64,000 nucleotides of DNA from Heterobilharzia americana. Its lineage: Eukaryota; Platyhelminthes; Trematoda; Strigeidida; Schistosomatidae. A program made the position numbers and the translations under genes. Shown one piece after another: positions 32,765 to 43,261 of the stretch. Each line of letters opens with the position of its first letter. Positions within the stretch are counted from its first letter, which is position 1. The notes below the pieces were generated by a model. The model was not told the DNA's origin. It searched no databases and worked only from the letters and a program-made list of their open reading frames with translations. The stretch covers positions 100,434,701-100,498,700 of the forward strand of contig OX104134.1 in the NCBI GenBank assembly GCA_944470555.2. The letters run 5' to 3'.

Positions 32765-32930
32765 TTGATGGGTTATGGCTAGCAGTAAAGTCTAGGGTTA
32801 GGTCTCCTTTTGGGAATCACTCGTCAGCTGGATGTACCTGCACCTCAGTGACGAGTAGTGTTATCCCCACTGAGACTCGAGCCCAGAGCTTTTACTGGTT
32901 TACACCAGCCATTCCTTGTACGACGGGTGT
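32765..32930 (-). repeat. Sm-alpha-like SINE with hammerhead segment
   Basis: On the minus strand a B-box-like GGGCTCGAGTCTC near 32885 is followed by GTACATCCAGCTGACGAGTG (32836-32817) and a long stem II region with TCCC...GGAG. The segment ends TTTACTGCTAGCC near 32780. The CUGANGA box is intact; the GAAA box is not recognisable (AGACC). Confidence 0.6.
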
Positions 32931-34250
32931 TGAATTGATCAGTCATTTATTGGCGCATATCGACTGTCTCGATACTGTGAAGGTGATTTCGGTTCAGTTG
33001 TAATGACGCATAGTGGCTACCAGCGGTGAGACCTACCTAGGAGTGTATATGTCAATAATGGTGGATCAGTTGGGTTCAATCAATGACGCCGTAGTATTTA
33101 ATTACTCCGGTGTACGTGTAGTGAACAAGTTTTGCTATGGTTTTTATGAGATCTGAAATTAGAAGCAGTACAATGAATCTTTAAATTTCATGCCTATCCA
33201 TTCGATAGGTTGGATTCAATTAACGTCTTTTATAACGGACAAATGAAAGAGAGATATAAGACTTATTCGATGGCATTATTGTTGTATAGCTCGGCTAAAG
33301 AGCTTCTGATTCAGCCCTCACTAATTTCTGTGTGACTTATAGTTCTGAAATAATTGTCTGTTGAGTGAAATCGATCAATCCTAGTATATTTTACATTATC
33401 CCATATATTTTTTTCTGCTTGAAACTAACTGGTTGTTTTATTTTTATAAATTATGGTGCGTTGTGGTCAGGAAATCAATTCAGTTATGCTTACACACACA
33501 GATGGCTAAAAGTAGATGTTGGCAGGCAATAAACAGAAGACTTTGTTCGTTTTGTTGTACATGGTTGAAAAAGATTGTCGGCAGAAGATTCGTTTGCACT
33601 AGCCTACAAAATACAATAAAGTAATTTCGTAAAGGTTGTGAAAAAGTGTGTACTTTGCATTTCTTATGCTCTGTCAATATAATAATTGACCACGGAACTG
33701 TGTATCTAAAAGCCATTTTGTTACTATGTGAATGATTCTCGATTAGCTCAGTTAGAAATTTCCCAGTGCCTTGTTCACTGACAACTAACTATCTACTCAA
33801 TTTGTTACGAATATATCAGTTATTGATTCTACGTCACACCTTATGAAATATTTCCACATTCTTACGTTACTAGTTGACAAAATATCGAAGGTCTTCACCA
33901 ATAGACACGCTCTGTAAGTAATATCTTGAAATGCAATTGCACAACTGCAGAGGATGATGTTGTCGAGAAAGAAACTTTTACACACTGGAATCTCCATTCG
34001 AATTACACGGTCGATTGCTGCAACAATTCATCTTCAGATGGCATGCATTATGGATTGACGTCGTTGCAGAACCACTGAAGACATGAGAGGAGTGAACATC
34101 TAATCTGTTCAACTAGTGTGGAACTGGTTCCTGAGCAATACGCACCCATGATGTGGCTACTGATGAAACTCGGAACCTTCAGATGACGTGGCGAACATGT
34201 GGATAGTCGCACTTTGTCTCAAATTGACAGAAGTTGGAAACTATGGACCA
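32930..34250. other. no gene seen
   Basis: Low-information AT-rich sequence. A frame at 33433-33624 ends near an AATAAA but resembles nothing I know. Confidence 0.35.
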
Positions 34251-34254
34251 TTGA

Positions 34255-34480
34255 ATTCAAATTCATTGGTTCAATTTTCAACGCGTTCGCTACGCTATCT
34301 GAAGATGCTGAGGTCGATCCCTGGCGGGGTTATGGGTGCATAGTACTGAGAAGTTAGTTCCGTACTAGTACTATGGGACAGCTGTCCAGTGAGCTCTTAG
34401 GCTTTCAGTAGTTCTCCAGCTGATGAAAGTCCTTGATGAATACCACTCAGAAATAAATAAAATCCCTCAAACTGAAACTC
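34255..34480 (+). repeat. tRNA-derived SINE with hammerhead relic
   Basis: An A-box-like 'cgcgttcgctacgctat' near 34280 and B-box-like AGGTCGATCCC near 34311 are followed by 'GTACTGAGAAGTTAG' near 34344 and ACAGCTGTCCAGTG near 34379-34392. The latter keeps the self-complementary stem III ACAGCTGT of the copy at 2560-2760. Core boxes are mutated (CTGAGAAG; GGGA for GAAA). Confidence 0.55.
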
Positions 34481-34939
34481 TCATTTTAACTAGTCCTCTT
34501 TTATCACTGAAAGATTTCAACACGCTTCTGTTCGCAATGATTGAGGAAGGCGAGTGACTCTGTTTAGGATTTTGTTGTGTACAACAGTCGGTAGCTACAC
34601 GGTTATCGATGTAGACTTGGCAAGGATTTCGTTGGGAAGGTTGTCAACTGAAGAAAGAGATCTTAATTGATTGTGTCGCCGTCTACATAATATCAAGACT
34701 ACAAAACCAGTCAGAATACGGTGACAAGTATTCTGTGAAAGTACTTCGTCATTCAGAGCCTGATTTGAATTAGGAGAATTGGTTATGTTGGATTCCAAGG
34801 CATGCAACAAAGACAAGATGGTGGTTTAAATCCTTTCTGTTCACAGAGGTCATCACAATTTGATGGACATGCAAATATCAGGTCGTCTGGCCACACATCA
34901 ATAGACTCAGCCTTGGTTATAAGCGTAAGCAAACAAGTC

Positions 34940-35170
34940 AGATGTGGAACTCGGAAATTTATTCTAACCTCATAAGAAATGGTGGAATAAGCAACAACAA
35001 TGCAATTAGTGCGAAGTGTAGGGCTACCATTGTGTTGCCATATAGGGAAGAAACACGAGAAAGCATTCGTAGAATTCTCAGGCTGCAATTAAGGTGGCAT
35101 TTACACCAAGTCGTTTTGCCCATTGACAACCATTGGACTGTAATTAATGTCTTTAAATGCAATTGTTTAA
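34940..35170 (+). mobile_element. Penelope-like element fragment
   Basis: The plus strand reads CRATIVLPYREETRESIRRIL near 35018-35080, followed in a shifted frame by a counterpart of the KVELKPTTHS linker. It parallels 6890-7170 (LPYREGPSENLRRIL). No catalytic residues remain here. Confidence 0.5.
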
Positions 35171-35659
35171 CTAATGAGGTTAGTATCGTTGAGAAACTAA
35201 TTTGTGTTCGCTAATTCTGGCATTAAGAAATCAGTCAGAGAAATCTATTCACTTTGAGCAAGTAAGGTCGTACAAGAATATCTGTTGAGGAATTTTGTTC
35301 AACTATGAATGTACATTGGAGGTGAAGAATCATCTGCGTGGTGGCGGAGTTGACAGTAAGAACAAGCTACCAATTAGGAAAGCTAAATATGTTCTGAATA
35401 AATTATGTGGAACAATGTGACGTTAAATTGTTCACAACTTTCCCCTTGTATATTATTTGAAAGTCTCACTAATGTTTGCCATATTTGTGAGATACCCATT
35501 CCGTCTTTTCTGGATTGACTGGAGAACGAACCGATAAACAAAAATCTTTTCGCCTTTTAAAATGATGTTTTCTTATCTGAGTATAAGATAAGATCTGTGA
35601 CTATAGAGCCTTTTACAAGTTAGTTTCCAGTTCAAAGGAGTATTTAGGTTGCCGCTTGG

Positions 35660-35780
35660 ATCATTATCATCATCTATCAACACAGGACCAGGCATTACTG
35701 CGTAACGGTCCGAGTTGCCACATCTTATATCAGCACATCAAGTAAAAAGTCAGTGAAGTGGAAGATGAAGGAACTTAAAA
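35660..35780 (-). mobile_element. RTE copy, 3' tail (left part of an interrupted element)
   Basis: 'ggaccaggcattactgcgtaacggtccgagttgcca' and following sequence equal 11031-11115 of the nearly intact RTE. After 'gaagatgaaggaactt' the RTE stops and an inverted-repeat unit begins; RTE sequence resumes near 36255. Confidence 0.75.
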
Positions 35781-35782
35781 TC

Positions 35783-36209
35783 CCATTTTTTATTGGTTTA
35801 TAAGATTTATCACACAGTGTAACAGTATTGTTTACTGGATTACGTTTCGGACCTAATTTATTGTCCATAGTCATATCAAGATAACTACACAACTTTGAGA
35901 TATCCTTTATATAATTCTCATTTCCTCTTCTCTTTGTGAGATGGGAAGTAAGATTTTCCATATATGCGGAATCGAATCGAATCAACACCTAACACATGCA
36001 ACAAGAATGACTCAGCACCCGTTCCGGACATATGGAAAATCTTACTGCCCATCTCACAAAGAGAAGAGGAAATGAGAATTATATAAAGGATATCTCAAAG
36101 TTGTGTAGTTATCTTGATATGACTATGGACAATAAATTAGGTCCGAAACGTAATCCAGTAAACAATACTGTTACACTGTGTGATAAATCTTATAAATCAA
36201 TAAAAATGG
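35783..36209. repeat. long inverted repeat, arms about 180 bp, 66-bp spacer
   Basis: The left arm (35783-35963) is the reverse complement of the right arm (36030-36209) with only about three or four differences. Each arm contains the same open frame (for example RRGNENYIKDISKLCSYLDM) read outward-in. The pair lies inside an RTE copy, so it arrived as one unit. A third single copy is at 21950-22185. The right side continues past its arm for about 45 bp, so the two halves are not equal in length. Confidence 0.8.
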
Positions 36210-36254
36210 AATTGCGTTCTACCACAGTGCACAAGTGTTACTCTCAAATAGAAT

Positions 36255-36435
36255 TAAAATTCAGTCAAAAGAAACATGAACAACTAAAAGAGAGAAGGTA
36301 AGAATGAGAAAATGGTGTGATTTGAGAAAGCTTTAAGATGAGGGTAATATGTATATACATCTGCGCCACTGATATCGGTTCACTTAGATTCTCCAGCCAC
36401 TGGTTCCTCTTGTCCCGTGGACCCCAACTTCGACT
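36255..36435 (-). mobile_element. RTE copy, continuation after the inverted repeat
   Basis: 'cagtcaaaagaaac' and 'gatgagggtaatatgtatatacatctgcgccactga' match 11128-11245 of the nearly intact RTE and include the end of its coding region. The copy ends near 36435, where Penelope-like sequence begins. Confidence 0.7.
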
Positions 36436-37160
36436 AGGCTTGTTAACATGTGTTCTCAGTGGACGTGATGTCTTTCCAATATATCTGGCATCGTATTCAC
36501 TACAGTCCACCTTGTAAACATAGTTTTGTTTTGCCAGATGAGGAATTAGAACGCTTAATTCTAACTAGTGTGTGAAGACAGAGTGTTTGTTTGTCTCTAG
36601 GAAGAAAATCCTGATGTTTTAACTGTTCAGGATAGGCCTTGTTACTTCTAATGTATATTTTGGAGTAGTAAGGACTCCATTGCTTATTCAATGTCTACGC
36701 GTTGATTTCCTTATGTCTACTTCCGACAAGCTTCTTCCTAATTGTTTTGTTTTAAAACCTTTCAAACCACTTGTCTGTCAGCTTTCTGAGGTTCCAGTTT
36801 AACTTAGCATCACCTGAGATCTCGTCAACAGGTGTTTTGGTGATATATTTGACTTAACTCCTAGTGGTTAAGCTGACTCAAAGTTTTAGTATTTTCTTGA
36901 AATGTGTAGCATTCATTTTCTAGAGATCATTATCCAGTGTAACATCATTGCCTTGTTTGTTTCTGTTTCTAATTCATAAGTGAATTCCATGCAGCTGAAA
37001 CGGTTGCTAACACATTTGAAAAGCTTTTTTCTATACCTTGTCATTCGGTTATGACAAAGGTGTCGTCTATGTGACATCACTATGTTCTTGGAGGTTGGAC
37101 TGTGGAACGACATGACAGAGATATAAAAATGCAGGTGATTGGGTTCCAATCTAGGGGTTC
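36435..37160 (-). mobile_element. Penelope-like element, RT end and GIY-YIG endonuclease
   Basis: On the minus strand 37090-37050 reads (in one frame) HIDDTFVIT, the reverse-transcriptase motif C with its two Asp. MEFTYELETETNKA follows near 36985-36950. Further down, YVYK-like sequence and DCSEYDARYIGKTSRPLRTH near 36508-36450 give a GIY-YIG-type core (family pattern C..C...YIG.T.RPL). Several frame breaks separate them, so the copy is dead. This is the combination that defines Penelope-like retroelements. Confidence 0.7.
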
Positions 37161-37164
37161 AATT

Positions 37165-37345
37165 GTAACGTGCTGGCCGTGGAACCTGAAGGTCTTGATA
37201 TCGACCCCAAATGAGATCAAGGATGCGCATCTTTGAGCAGTCCAATATCAGAACGAAAGAGCTGTCAAATCCAATCAGCTTTTCAATATTTCTGCGACTG
37301 ATGTCAGTCTATGATGAATACCAACTGGTAATGATTATTTGTATG
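37165..37345 (+). repeat. SINE with hammerhead-like segment, degenerate
   Basis: A B-box-like 'atatcgaccccaaatg' near 37196 is followed by TTTGAGCAGTCC near 37231, AGAACGAAAGAGCTGTC near 37252-37268 and the SINE-type tail 'cagcttttcaatatttc'. Layout as in 34255-34480; the GAAA box survives but CUGANGA does not. Confidence 0.45.
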
Positions 37346-37599
37346 TTTTTTTAAGTCAGTTGACAGCTGGCAAAGTAAGTCATAGAGTGAAAAAATCAGC
37401 TAGACTTTATGTTCAGTAAATCTTGTATCCTCCCTTTGATGACAAATAAAATACACTTAGGTGTACTCTGTGTCAGTTGATTTATGAAATGCATGCTGCA
37501 CAATAAATTTTCTCCGAAGGGTGATCCAGTAAATAATGATACTGTTCGCTGAATATTTTGTCAACACCATTGTAGTATTAAACGGCTGTGAGACATGAT

Positions 37600-38000
37600 C
37601 ATTGAAAGTAAAAGGTATAGCGAGTCTTCCAATGCCCGACCATTAACATCTTCGTAGCATAGGCTGTGTGGTGTCGTGTCACAATCACATCCGTAATACA
37701 GAAGTTAGGTGTAGAATATTAGGCGATGAGGAAAGTCAGTTGATGAGATTGTGAACGTCCGTCGACTGAGGTGGTTGGGATATGTGTTACGTATGTTTAG
37801 TAACCATCTACCTAGTCGCACAATTCTAGCTGAAGTAGGTTGCGGCTAGAAGAATGTTAGTGGTGGCCGGACTAAAATACTGCATCAGTGCATGGCAGAA
37901 AACCGATCCTAGTGGTTCAAATACTGCGTCTACATATCGTCATACTGAATTTCATCATTTTCCAATTCCTCTTAGTTAAGTCTTCAAAACTTTCTCCTGG
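37600..38000 (+). mobile_element. RTE fragment, C-terminal region
   Basis: The plus strand reads EVRCRILGDEESQ near 37703, the equivalent of VDEIVNVRRLRWLGYVLRMF near 37738-37800, and GWKK- and GGRTK-like remnants to about 37900, then short 3' sequence. Multiple stops. Confidence 0.75.
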
Positions 38001-38279
38001 TTCATTCTCAGTTGGTGTGTCGATATGTCCTTAAGCGCCTATGCAGTAATGTCCACTGCCATATATCTAATAAGCGACAGGAAAAATCCAACCTTAGTCC
38101 TAACAATAAGCTGTATGACTTGATACACGTAAGTAAAGTTGAAACGAAAATGAAACGGAAGTTTGATATAGCATAGTAATAAAATCACTTCAACCCAAAA
38201 AATATACGCACTGGCACAAATTTAGTGTAAAATTCTCAGATGCAAGTTATTTTACAATCTCAGTTACATGTTTTTCTTT

Positions 38280-38450
38280 GTTTTATTTCGAATCAGCCAG
38301 CAGTTTTACTCAAAAGGTCACCAGCTAAACCCTTCAGAATGTCAAACTGTTACCCTAAGCCTAAGGCTTAAACAGTAATTGTGTGAGCTACTATGGAACC
38401 ATGACACCTACGGTATTGCTGAAAATGCAAATTGACTGCTCCGTATAATA
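38280..38450 (+). mobile_element. CR1-like fragment
   Basis: 'aacccttcagaatgtcaaactgttaccctaagcctaaggcttaaacag' matches 31296-31345 (coding for NPSKCQTVNFSLRRKQ) of the CR1-like element. A small decayed piece. Confidence 0.65.
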
Positions 38451-38624
38451 GATTCAGTAATTCCTCTGATATATGTTGCTCCTCGAACGTCTTGCTGAGT
38501 TCGAAGAAAATCTCTCACGTATTACACAGAGAAGATCAGGATTTCCGCATGAAATTAGCCGACACTTTTATAGTTAGATAAATCCAGCGGAATTCATAAA
38601 GCAAGCATTGTAACAGCCAGATCA

Positions 38625-38830
38625 CCAAGCCTAACAAAAAAACCTCAAATAAAAAGACCACATCACAGCGAACTAGGGAAAAAATAAAGGTCGAAAGCAT
38701 AAAACAATAAAATCATCCCAAACAAACATAAAACCAAAACACGAAAAAGCCATGAAAAAAAAAGGCGGGGAAAAATCCATAACAAAAATAAAAAAAATTC
38801 ACAACAATCACTGGCGTCCGACAGCCATGC
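38625..38830 (+). repeat. A-rich, T-poor low-complexity tract
   Basis: About 200 bases dominated by A with scattered C and G and very few T (runs such as gaaaaaaaaaggcgggg). It sits directly before the RTE variant that starts near 38868. Not a simple poly(A) tail. Confidence 0.7.
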
Positions 38831-38867
38831 TCCCTGTCACCCTTTCTATTTCACTTCCTTATACATG

Positions 38868-39650
38868 TACTGATCGACATAACCTTAGTTAGGTATGTCT
38901 GACTTCACAGGGATAGATTCACCTACTACTACTACTACTCCATCGAGGCCGTCTGCTTGATTTCCAGTATGCAGACGATATTGTCTTGCTAGGTGAACAC
39001 GCTGGCAAAATCCACGGTCTTCTCCACGTGTTCACTACAAATATCAGTATGTTCGGCACCTGTCAAATATGAGTGAGATGAAGGAAGCTCCACAACTCGT
39101 CTCCAAATGACTTTCATTTAACGATACGCAGTGAAGTCGTCCAATGTGTCGACCAATTCACTTACTTCACTTCGCCACTTCCATCAACCTGAACATCCTG
39201 GTTCCTAACGAAACCTCACCTCGCATACAAAAGGCTCGTTTCACATTTCACAACTCAACACATACACGACTACCTACACACCCACCTACATACCTTCCTA
39301 CCTACCTATCAATCAATGCACGAGGAGACTGCACTCCACTCAACTCAACTCCCTTATCTCATGCGCCTCTACGGCTGTGGAACATGCCCATCAAAAGTAG
39401 AAGACATCAAGCATTTATCCGCTTCTCACCATACATGTCTAAGTAGCATTGCTCGCGTTCGGTGCAATCAACACCGTGCCACCAATGTTCACGTAAGGCG
39501 AATGGTACTTTACTGTACTACACTGCACTGCACTGTACTGTACTCTACTGTTCTGATACGCAAGTCGATTGATGACGATGACGTCGTCAACCATCATCCA
39601 CTGACATGGCTTCCACATATACTGGAGGACATGCGAGCCACCCCTCCCTC
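38868..39650 (+). mobile_element. RTE variant, RT palm to C-terminal region
   Basis: Nearly identical to 19853-20620. It has the palm segment QYADDIVLLGEHAGK near 38967-39011, SEVVQCVDQFTYF near 39130, EISPRIQKARF-like NETSPRIQKARF near 39207, a CCTA tract near 39280-39306, YGCGTCPSKVEDIK near 39370 and a CTGTA tract near 39510-39550. The coding frame is broken, so the copy is dead. It runs into the assembly gap at 39651. Confidence 0.8.
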
Positions 39651-40150
39651 NNNNNNNNNNNNNNNNNNNNNNNNNNNNNNNNNNNNNNNNNNNNNNNNNN
39701 NNNNNNNNNNNNNNNNNNNNNNNNNNNNNNNNNNNNNNNNNNNNNNNNNNNNNNNNNNNNNNNNNNNNNNNNNNNNNNNNNNNNNNNNNNNNNNNNNNNN
39801 NNNNNNNNNNNNNNNNNNNNNNNNNNNNNNNNNNNNNNNNNNNNNNNNNNNNNNNNNNNNNNNNNNNNNNNNNNNNNNNNNNNNNNNNNNNNNNNNNNNN
39901 NNNNNNNNNNNNNNNNNNNNNNNNNNNNNNNNNNNNNNNNNNNNNNNNNNNNNNNNNNNNNNNNNNNNNNNNNNNNNNNNNNNNNNNNNNNNNNNNNNNN
40001 NNNNNNNNNNNNNNNNNNNNNNNNNNNNNNNNNNNNNNNNNNNNNNNNNNNNNNNNNNNNNNNNNNNNNNNNNNNNNNNNNNNNNNNNNNNNNNNNNNNN
40101 NNNNNNNNNNNNNNNNNNNNNNNNNNNNNNNNNNNNNNNNNNNNNNNNNN
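39651..40150. other. assembly gap of 500 Ns
   Basis: Exactly 500 N bases, a conventional placeholder length. It follows the CCCTCCCT segment of the RTE variant and is followed by RTE 3' sequence, so the missing DNA is probably repetitive and of unknown length. Confidence 0.99.
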
Positions 40151-40360
40151 AGAAATCAGTGGTTGAGAACTATTTGTGACTTGGTTGGAAATCAGTCACA
40201 GCGACGCATTCCTATTCGCTCCTTGACACCTAATGCTTGGCATATTTACACTAACATTCACTAATCTTCATACTGCTTATTCTCTCAAACTACTGTGAAG
40301 TGTGGCATATTGAGCCGATGCACCTGTGTGTGGGGTTCTACGTTGATTTTGTTAGTCAGC
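40151..40360 (+). mobile_element. RTE 3' end after the gap
   Basis: 'gaaatcagtggttgagaactatttgtgacttgg' is the NQWLRTLxxL end of the RTE protein. A 3' UTR follows with 'ctactgtgaagtgtggcatattgagccgatgcacc', matching 25858 onward. Confidence 0.7.
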
Positions 40361-40539
40361 CACATTAGAAGTGGATTAGAGCGATTGGTATTTCCCAGTT
40401 GCTTATGCGGTCGAATTTGTTTATGTAGTGTAACTGATAGCAGAAGTGGATTGATAACAGCGATACACAACCTTTGTTTGAGGTTTGTCATATGAGGACT
40501 TTTCAATCTTTGGATTTAGATTTCACTATGCTAACATCG

Positions 40540-40905
40540 GAGGGAAAAAACACACCACTGTCACCAGTAGATAGCTGGGCAGGGAGAAATGTGTTAATTT
40601 TGGGGGCCAACCCTTCTCAAACCGTCATCCAAAAGGAAGGGATCAGCACAGACTGCTAGTCATCCAAAGGAAATGCCTTACTACTATTATACACCCCGCA
40701 GCCAACAGTATGACTGCCTTTGGACCCCCTTCATAGTGTAGCCAATCATAATACGACGTTTACTGCCAAAGGTCTTACCACAACCCAATTAACCTTTTTC
40801 ATATGGTGGGACCTCGGGGAACAATTGTTTCAGTCAGCATAGCTTGAGTCGTTGCGATATGCATGCCCAACTACCACTTCAAGGTAGCGGCTATCAGCCG
40901 GGCAA
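40540..40905 (-). mobile_element. RTE 5' UTR fragment
   Basis: Minus-strand leader sequence equal in order to 14620-14945: 'ttttgggggccaaccctt', 'actgctagtcatccaaaggaaatgcc', 'tcatagtgtagc' and 'ggtagcggctatc' blocks. No coding part remains. Confidence 0.7.
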
Positions 40906-40999
40906 AAGAAAGTAAACCTAACTTACTAATCTCTAAAAAAGTAAAACATGCTTTTTGGCGAGTTGGAAACAATAAGAGGACATAAGCAACTGTACATAT

Positions 41000-41195
41000 T
41001 TAAAAATTAGCAACACCAGCTTTCAAAGTGCAACTGAAGACAACACCCTTGATATACTTTGAGGTACCAGGGGGATTTTGTGGCAAAGCCTTACATATTA
41101 TCGACTGTCTGCAGTTCTTAGGTAAAGCTTCCGGTGAATTTAAACGAGGGAGTAAGGCAGGAAAATTACACGTATCAAACCTAACCGCAGTTAGC
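41000..41195 (-). CDS. unrecognised gene, putative last exon
   Basis: After the minus-strand acceptor (ttataggagtttag) the exon enters in phase 2. It reads LTAVRFDTCNFPALLPRLNS and then PEALPKNCRQSIICKALPQN, ending KAGVANF with TAA at 41002-41000. The composition (Pro, Cys and charged residues, no stop for 64 codons) looks like real coding sequence, and it joins in frame with two exons upstream. I do not recognise the protein and no catalytic motif is visible. It could be a decayed element, but it matches none of those in the window. Confidence 0.45.
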
Positions 41196-42068
41196 CTAAA
41201 CTCCTATAAATGAACTAGACCAAAGGTCAAATATCACATGGATTAGTCATCACACTTTGATTTGGTCACTTAGTTTTTTTTCAAAATAAACTCACCTAAA
41301 CATAAAAGTGAAGAGAAATTCCCAAAATAGGTTATATATACTAAATAATAGCATCTGTCAAAAAGAATCCATTTGAAACTGACTTAAAACCCAGTCAATT
41401 GAACACCTTTGAATACATTTGCGTTTTCGTATTGTTACTTAGGAAGGGAATGTAAAAGCACCAAAATGTAGTGTGTCTCCAATCATCAGTTAAGAGAAAA
41501 TATATCTCCAGTATAAAAATACCTCTATCCCAAGAATAAGATGAAATGGTCCGAAACAGCCTATATATGGATGCGCCTTTAACTTCTGCTGTACGACTGT
41601 GGCAGAAATTCTTCTAAATAAAACATTTCATTACCAAGTCAAACTGTGAACAAGTGAGCTTGACAATACCTCTGGAATGATGTTTTATACTCCAAGTCTA
41701 GGATGATTTAAATTCCAGTGAAACTAGAGAGTGTAGATTATTAGAAAAGGGCAGCTTGGCCGGATGTCTGTGCAATTGTTATACGTTTACTACAGACTTA
41801 GCACTCAGGACTTCCCCGAGAAACTTTAATATGGGCAACCCACACGGTTGTATAAGTTGTTTCGTCCAAAGTAGTGACAGCCCACTGTGTTCTTCAGTAT
41901 AGCTCAGTATCTTTATTCTTATCCAAATTTCTCATGAACGCACCGGCGGAGGTAAAAAAAAATTGACCTTTCGATGCTCAAAATTTTATTTTCTAGTCAT
42001 TTATGCTTTGTTCAAAGTATACGAAGCAGGAGATATCATTTTATCAAACGAAGACACTAACAAAATAC

Positions 42069-42118
42069 AAGGTTTTCCAAGGCTTTTGACAAAACATCTG
42101 ACGACATATTTCTTGTGA
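42069..42118 (-). CDS. unrecognised gene, putative penultimate exon
   Basis: A 50-base exon between acceptor TTTACTAG and donor GTATTT, phase 0 in and phase 2 out. It encodes SQEICRQMFCQKPWKT plus two bases that complete Leu with the next exon. The introns on either side would be 91 and 873 bp. The weak donor and the fact that the preceding open frame also reads through the 91-bp intron leave this model uncertain. Confidence 0.35.
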
Positions 42119-42209
42119 CTAGTAAATAATGATAACTCGAGGAGTTATGCTGATAAAAAGCCCAAAAGTAAGAAGTGAGATGATAAGGCTGTTTCAGCTC
42201 TTCACCTAC

Positions 42210-42272
42210 CTGAGCAGTTGCATTTGTCTTGATGAGCTGTTCACTGACAAAATTGTGGTACATGTGAAAAGC
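42210..42272 (-). CDS. unrecognised gene, putative internal exon
   Basis: A 63-base, phase 0/0 exon encoding AFHMYHNFVSEQLIKTNATA plus Q, with a good donor (CAG|GTAGGT) and an acceptor (ttaccatag). Upstream exons would lie to the right on the minus strand; none was identified with confidence. Symmetric short exons are common in schistosome genes. Function unknown. Confidence 0.4.
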
Positions 42273-42589
42273 CTATGGTAATATATGCAATCCAAGTGGC
42301 CTGTCAAAATCTACTCAGAGACCTTGTGCACATCCGTGAAGTAGATAATGAAACATTCAGCTGAAGTAGATGACGAGAGGTTCAAACCCGGTAACCGCTA
42401 CTTAAAAGTAGAGTTCCTAAGTCAATAAATCAAATCTCCACTAACCAATCTATAACATCTACAAGATATGTTAGTCTCCATAAAAAAGAGCATACTGTAC
42501 ATCATGCTACTGTCAAACTCTTCACTTTTGATATGCGATCAAACAGTAGAAAAATTATATGTTAAGTTTTCTATCGTATGTCTAAAAAG

Positions 42590-42725
42590 CAGTGTGGTTA
42601 ATGTGCACTACGATGAACTCTGTGATAGAGCATAGCGTTTTAGACAAGTAAGATGAGCTTGTTGATGAGATTGTGAACTTGCGCTAACCCGGATGAGTTA
42701 GACACACACAACTACAAACAACCTC
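42590..42725 (+). mobile_element. short RTE fragment
   Basis: 'agcttgttgatgagattgtgaacttgcgc' at 42654-42682 is the VDEVVNLHR segment, with degenerate flanks. Too short to place further. Confidence 0.55.
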
Positions 42726-43010
42726 AATTTGCAATAGTTGCTTCATCATGAACGGGGTGAAAGTTGATGGTTTATTTTACAATACAAGAAATAAGACTAT
42801 GTAGTCAGTAACTATTGACAAGAGCCGTATGAAGAGTAGCCTACTTGGCTAATGCGTTTGAGACACTACAAACCAATGAAAGGAGAGAGAAAGCGAAATG
42901 GCTCAGAACCGATCACAACTGAGAGGAAAAACCGTTTATATCTTTTTCTAAACCTCGGTTAACTTACCTTTTTTCATTTAATTTGTCCATCCGTGTAATT
43001 ATTTTTGTAG

Positions 43011-43261
43011 ACTACGGTACTTTTACATTTTTTAACTACATCAGAACTGCTATGAGATTTACTTATTTGAAACGACCCATTACTGCACCAGGTTTTATGT
43101 TCATATCCGTCTCTTTCTTTGTAACTTACGTTTTGGAGAGTATTGTAAGAGATCGGCCCAAAAACCCTTATACTTGTTTTCCAGTTAGAACTGACAAAAG
43201 TCTATACATCACAACCACAGAACGTCTTTTACTAGGTACGATGCTAGCTGAAATAGAATAA
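43011..43261 (+). CDS. small membrane protein, last exon; resembles complex I subunit NDUFC2
   Basis: A pyrimidine-rich acceptor ends in TTTTTGTAG at 43010. The exon (phase 1) encodes 82 residues: YGTFTFFNYIRTAMRFTYLK, RPITAPG, then a membrane segment FMFISVSFFVTYVL and a charged tail ESIVRDRPKNP...LLGTMLAEIE, stop at 43259-43261. NDUFC2 (mitochondrial NADH dehydrogenase, inner membrane) has a membrane helix, an 'RRPI..AG' turn, a second helix and a charged tail in that order, which this follows. The identity is from memory and tentative. An AATAAA overlaps the stop codon. The first exon was not located. Confidence 0.5.

Noticed and set aside
39316..40179. Long open frame running through the N block
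   Set aside because: The apparent openness comes from unknown bases; only the flanking RTE sequence is real.
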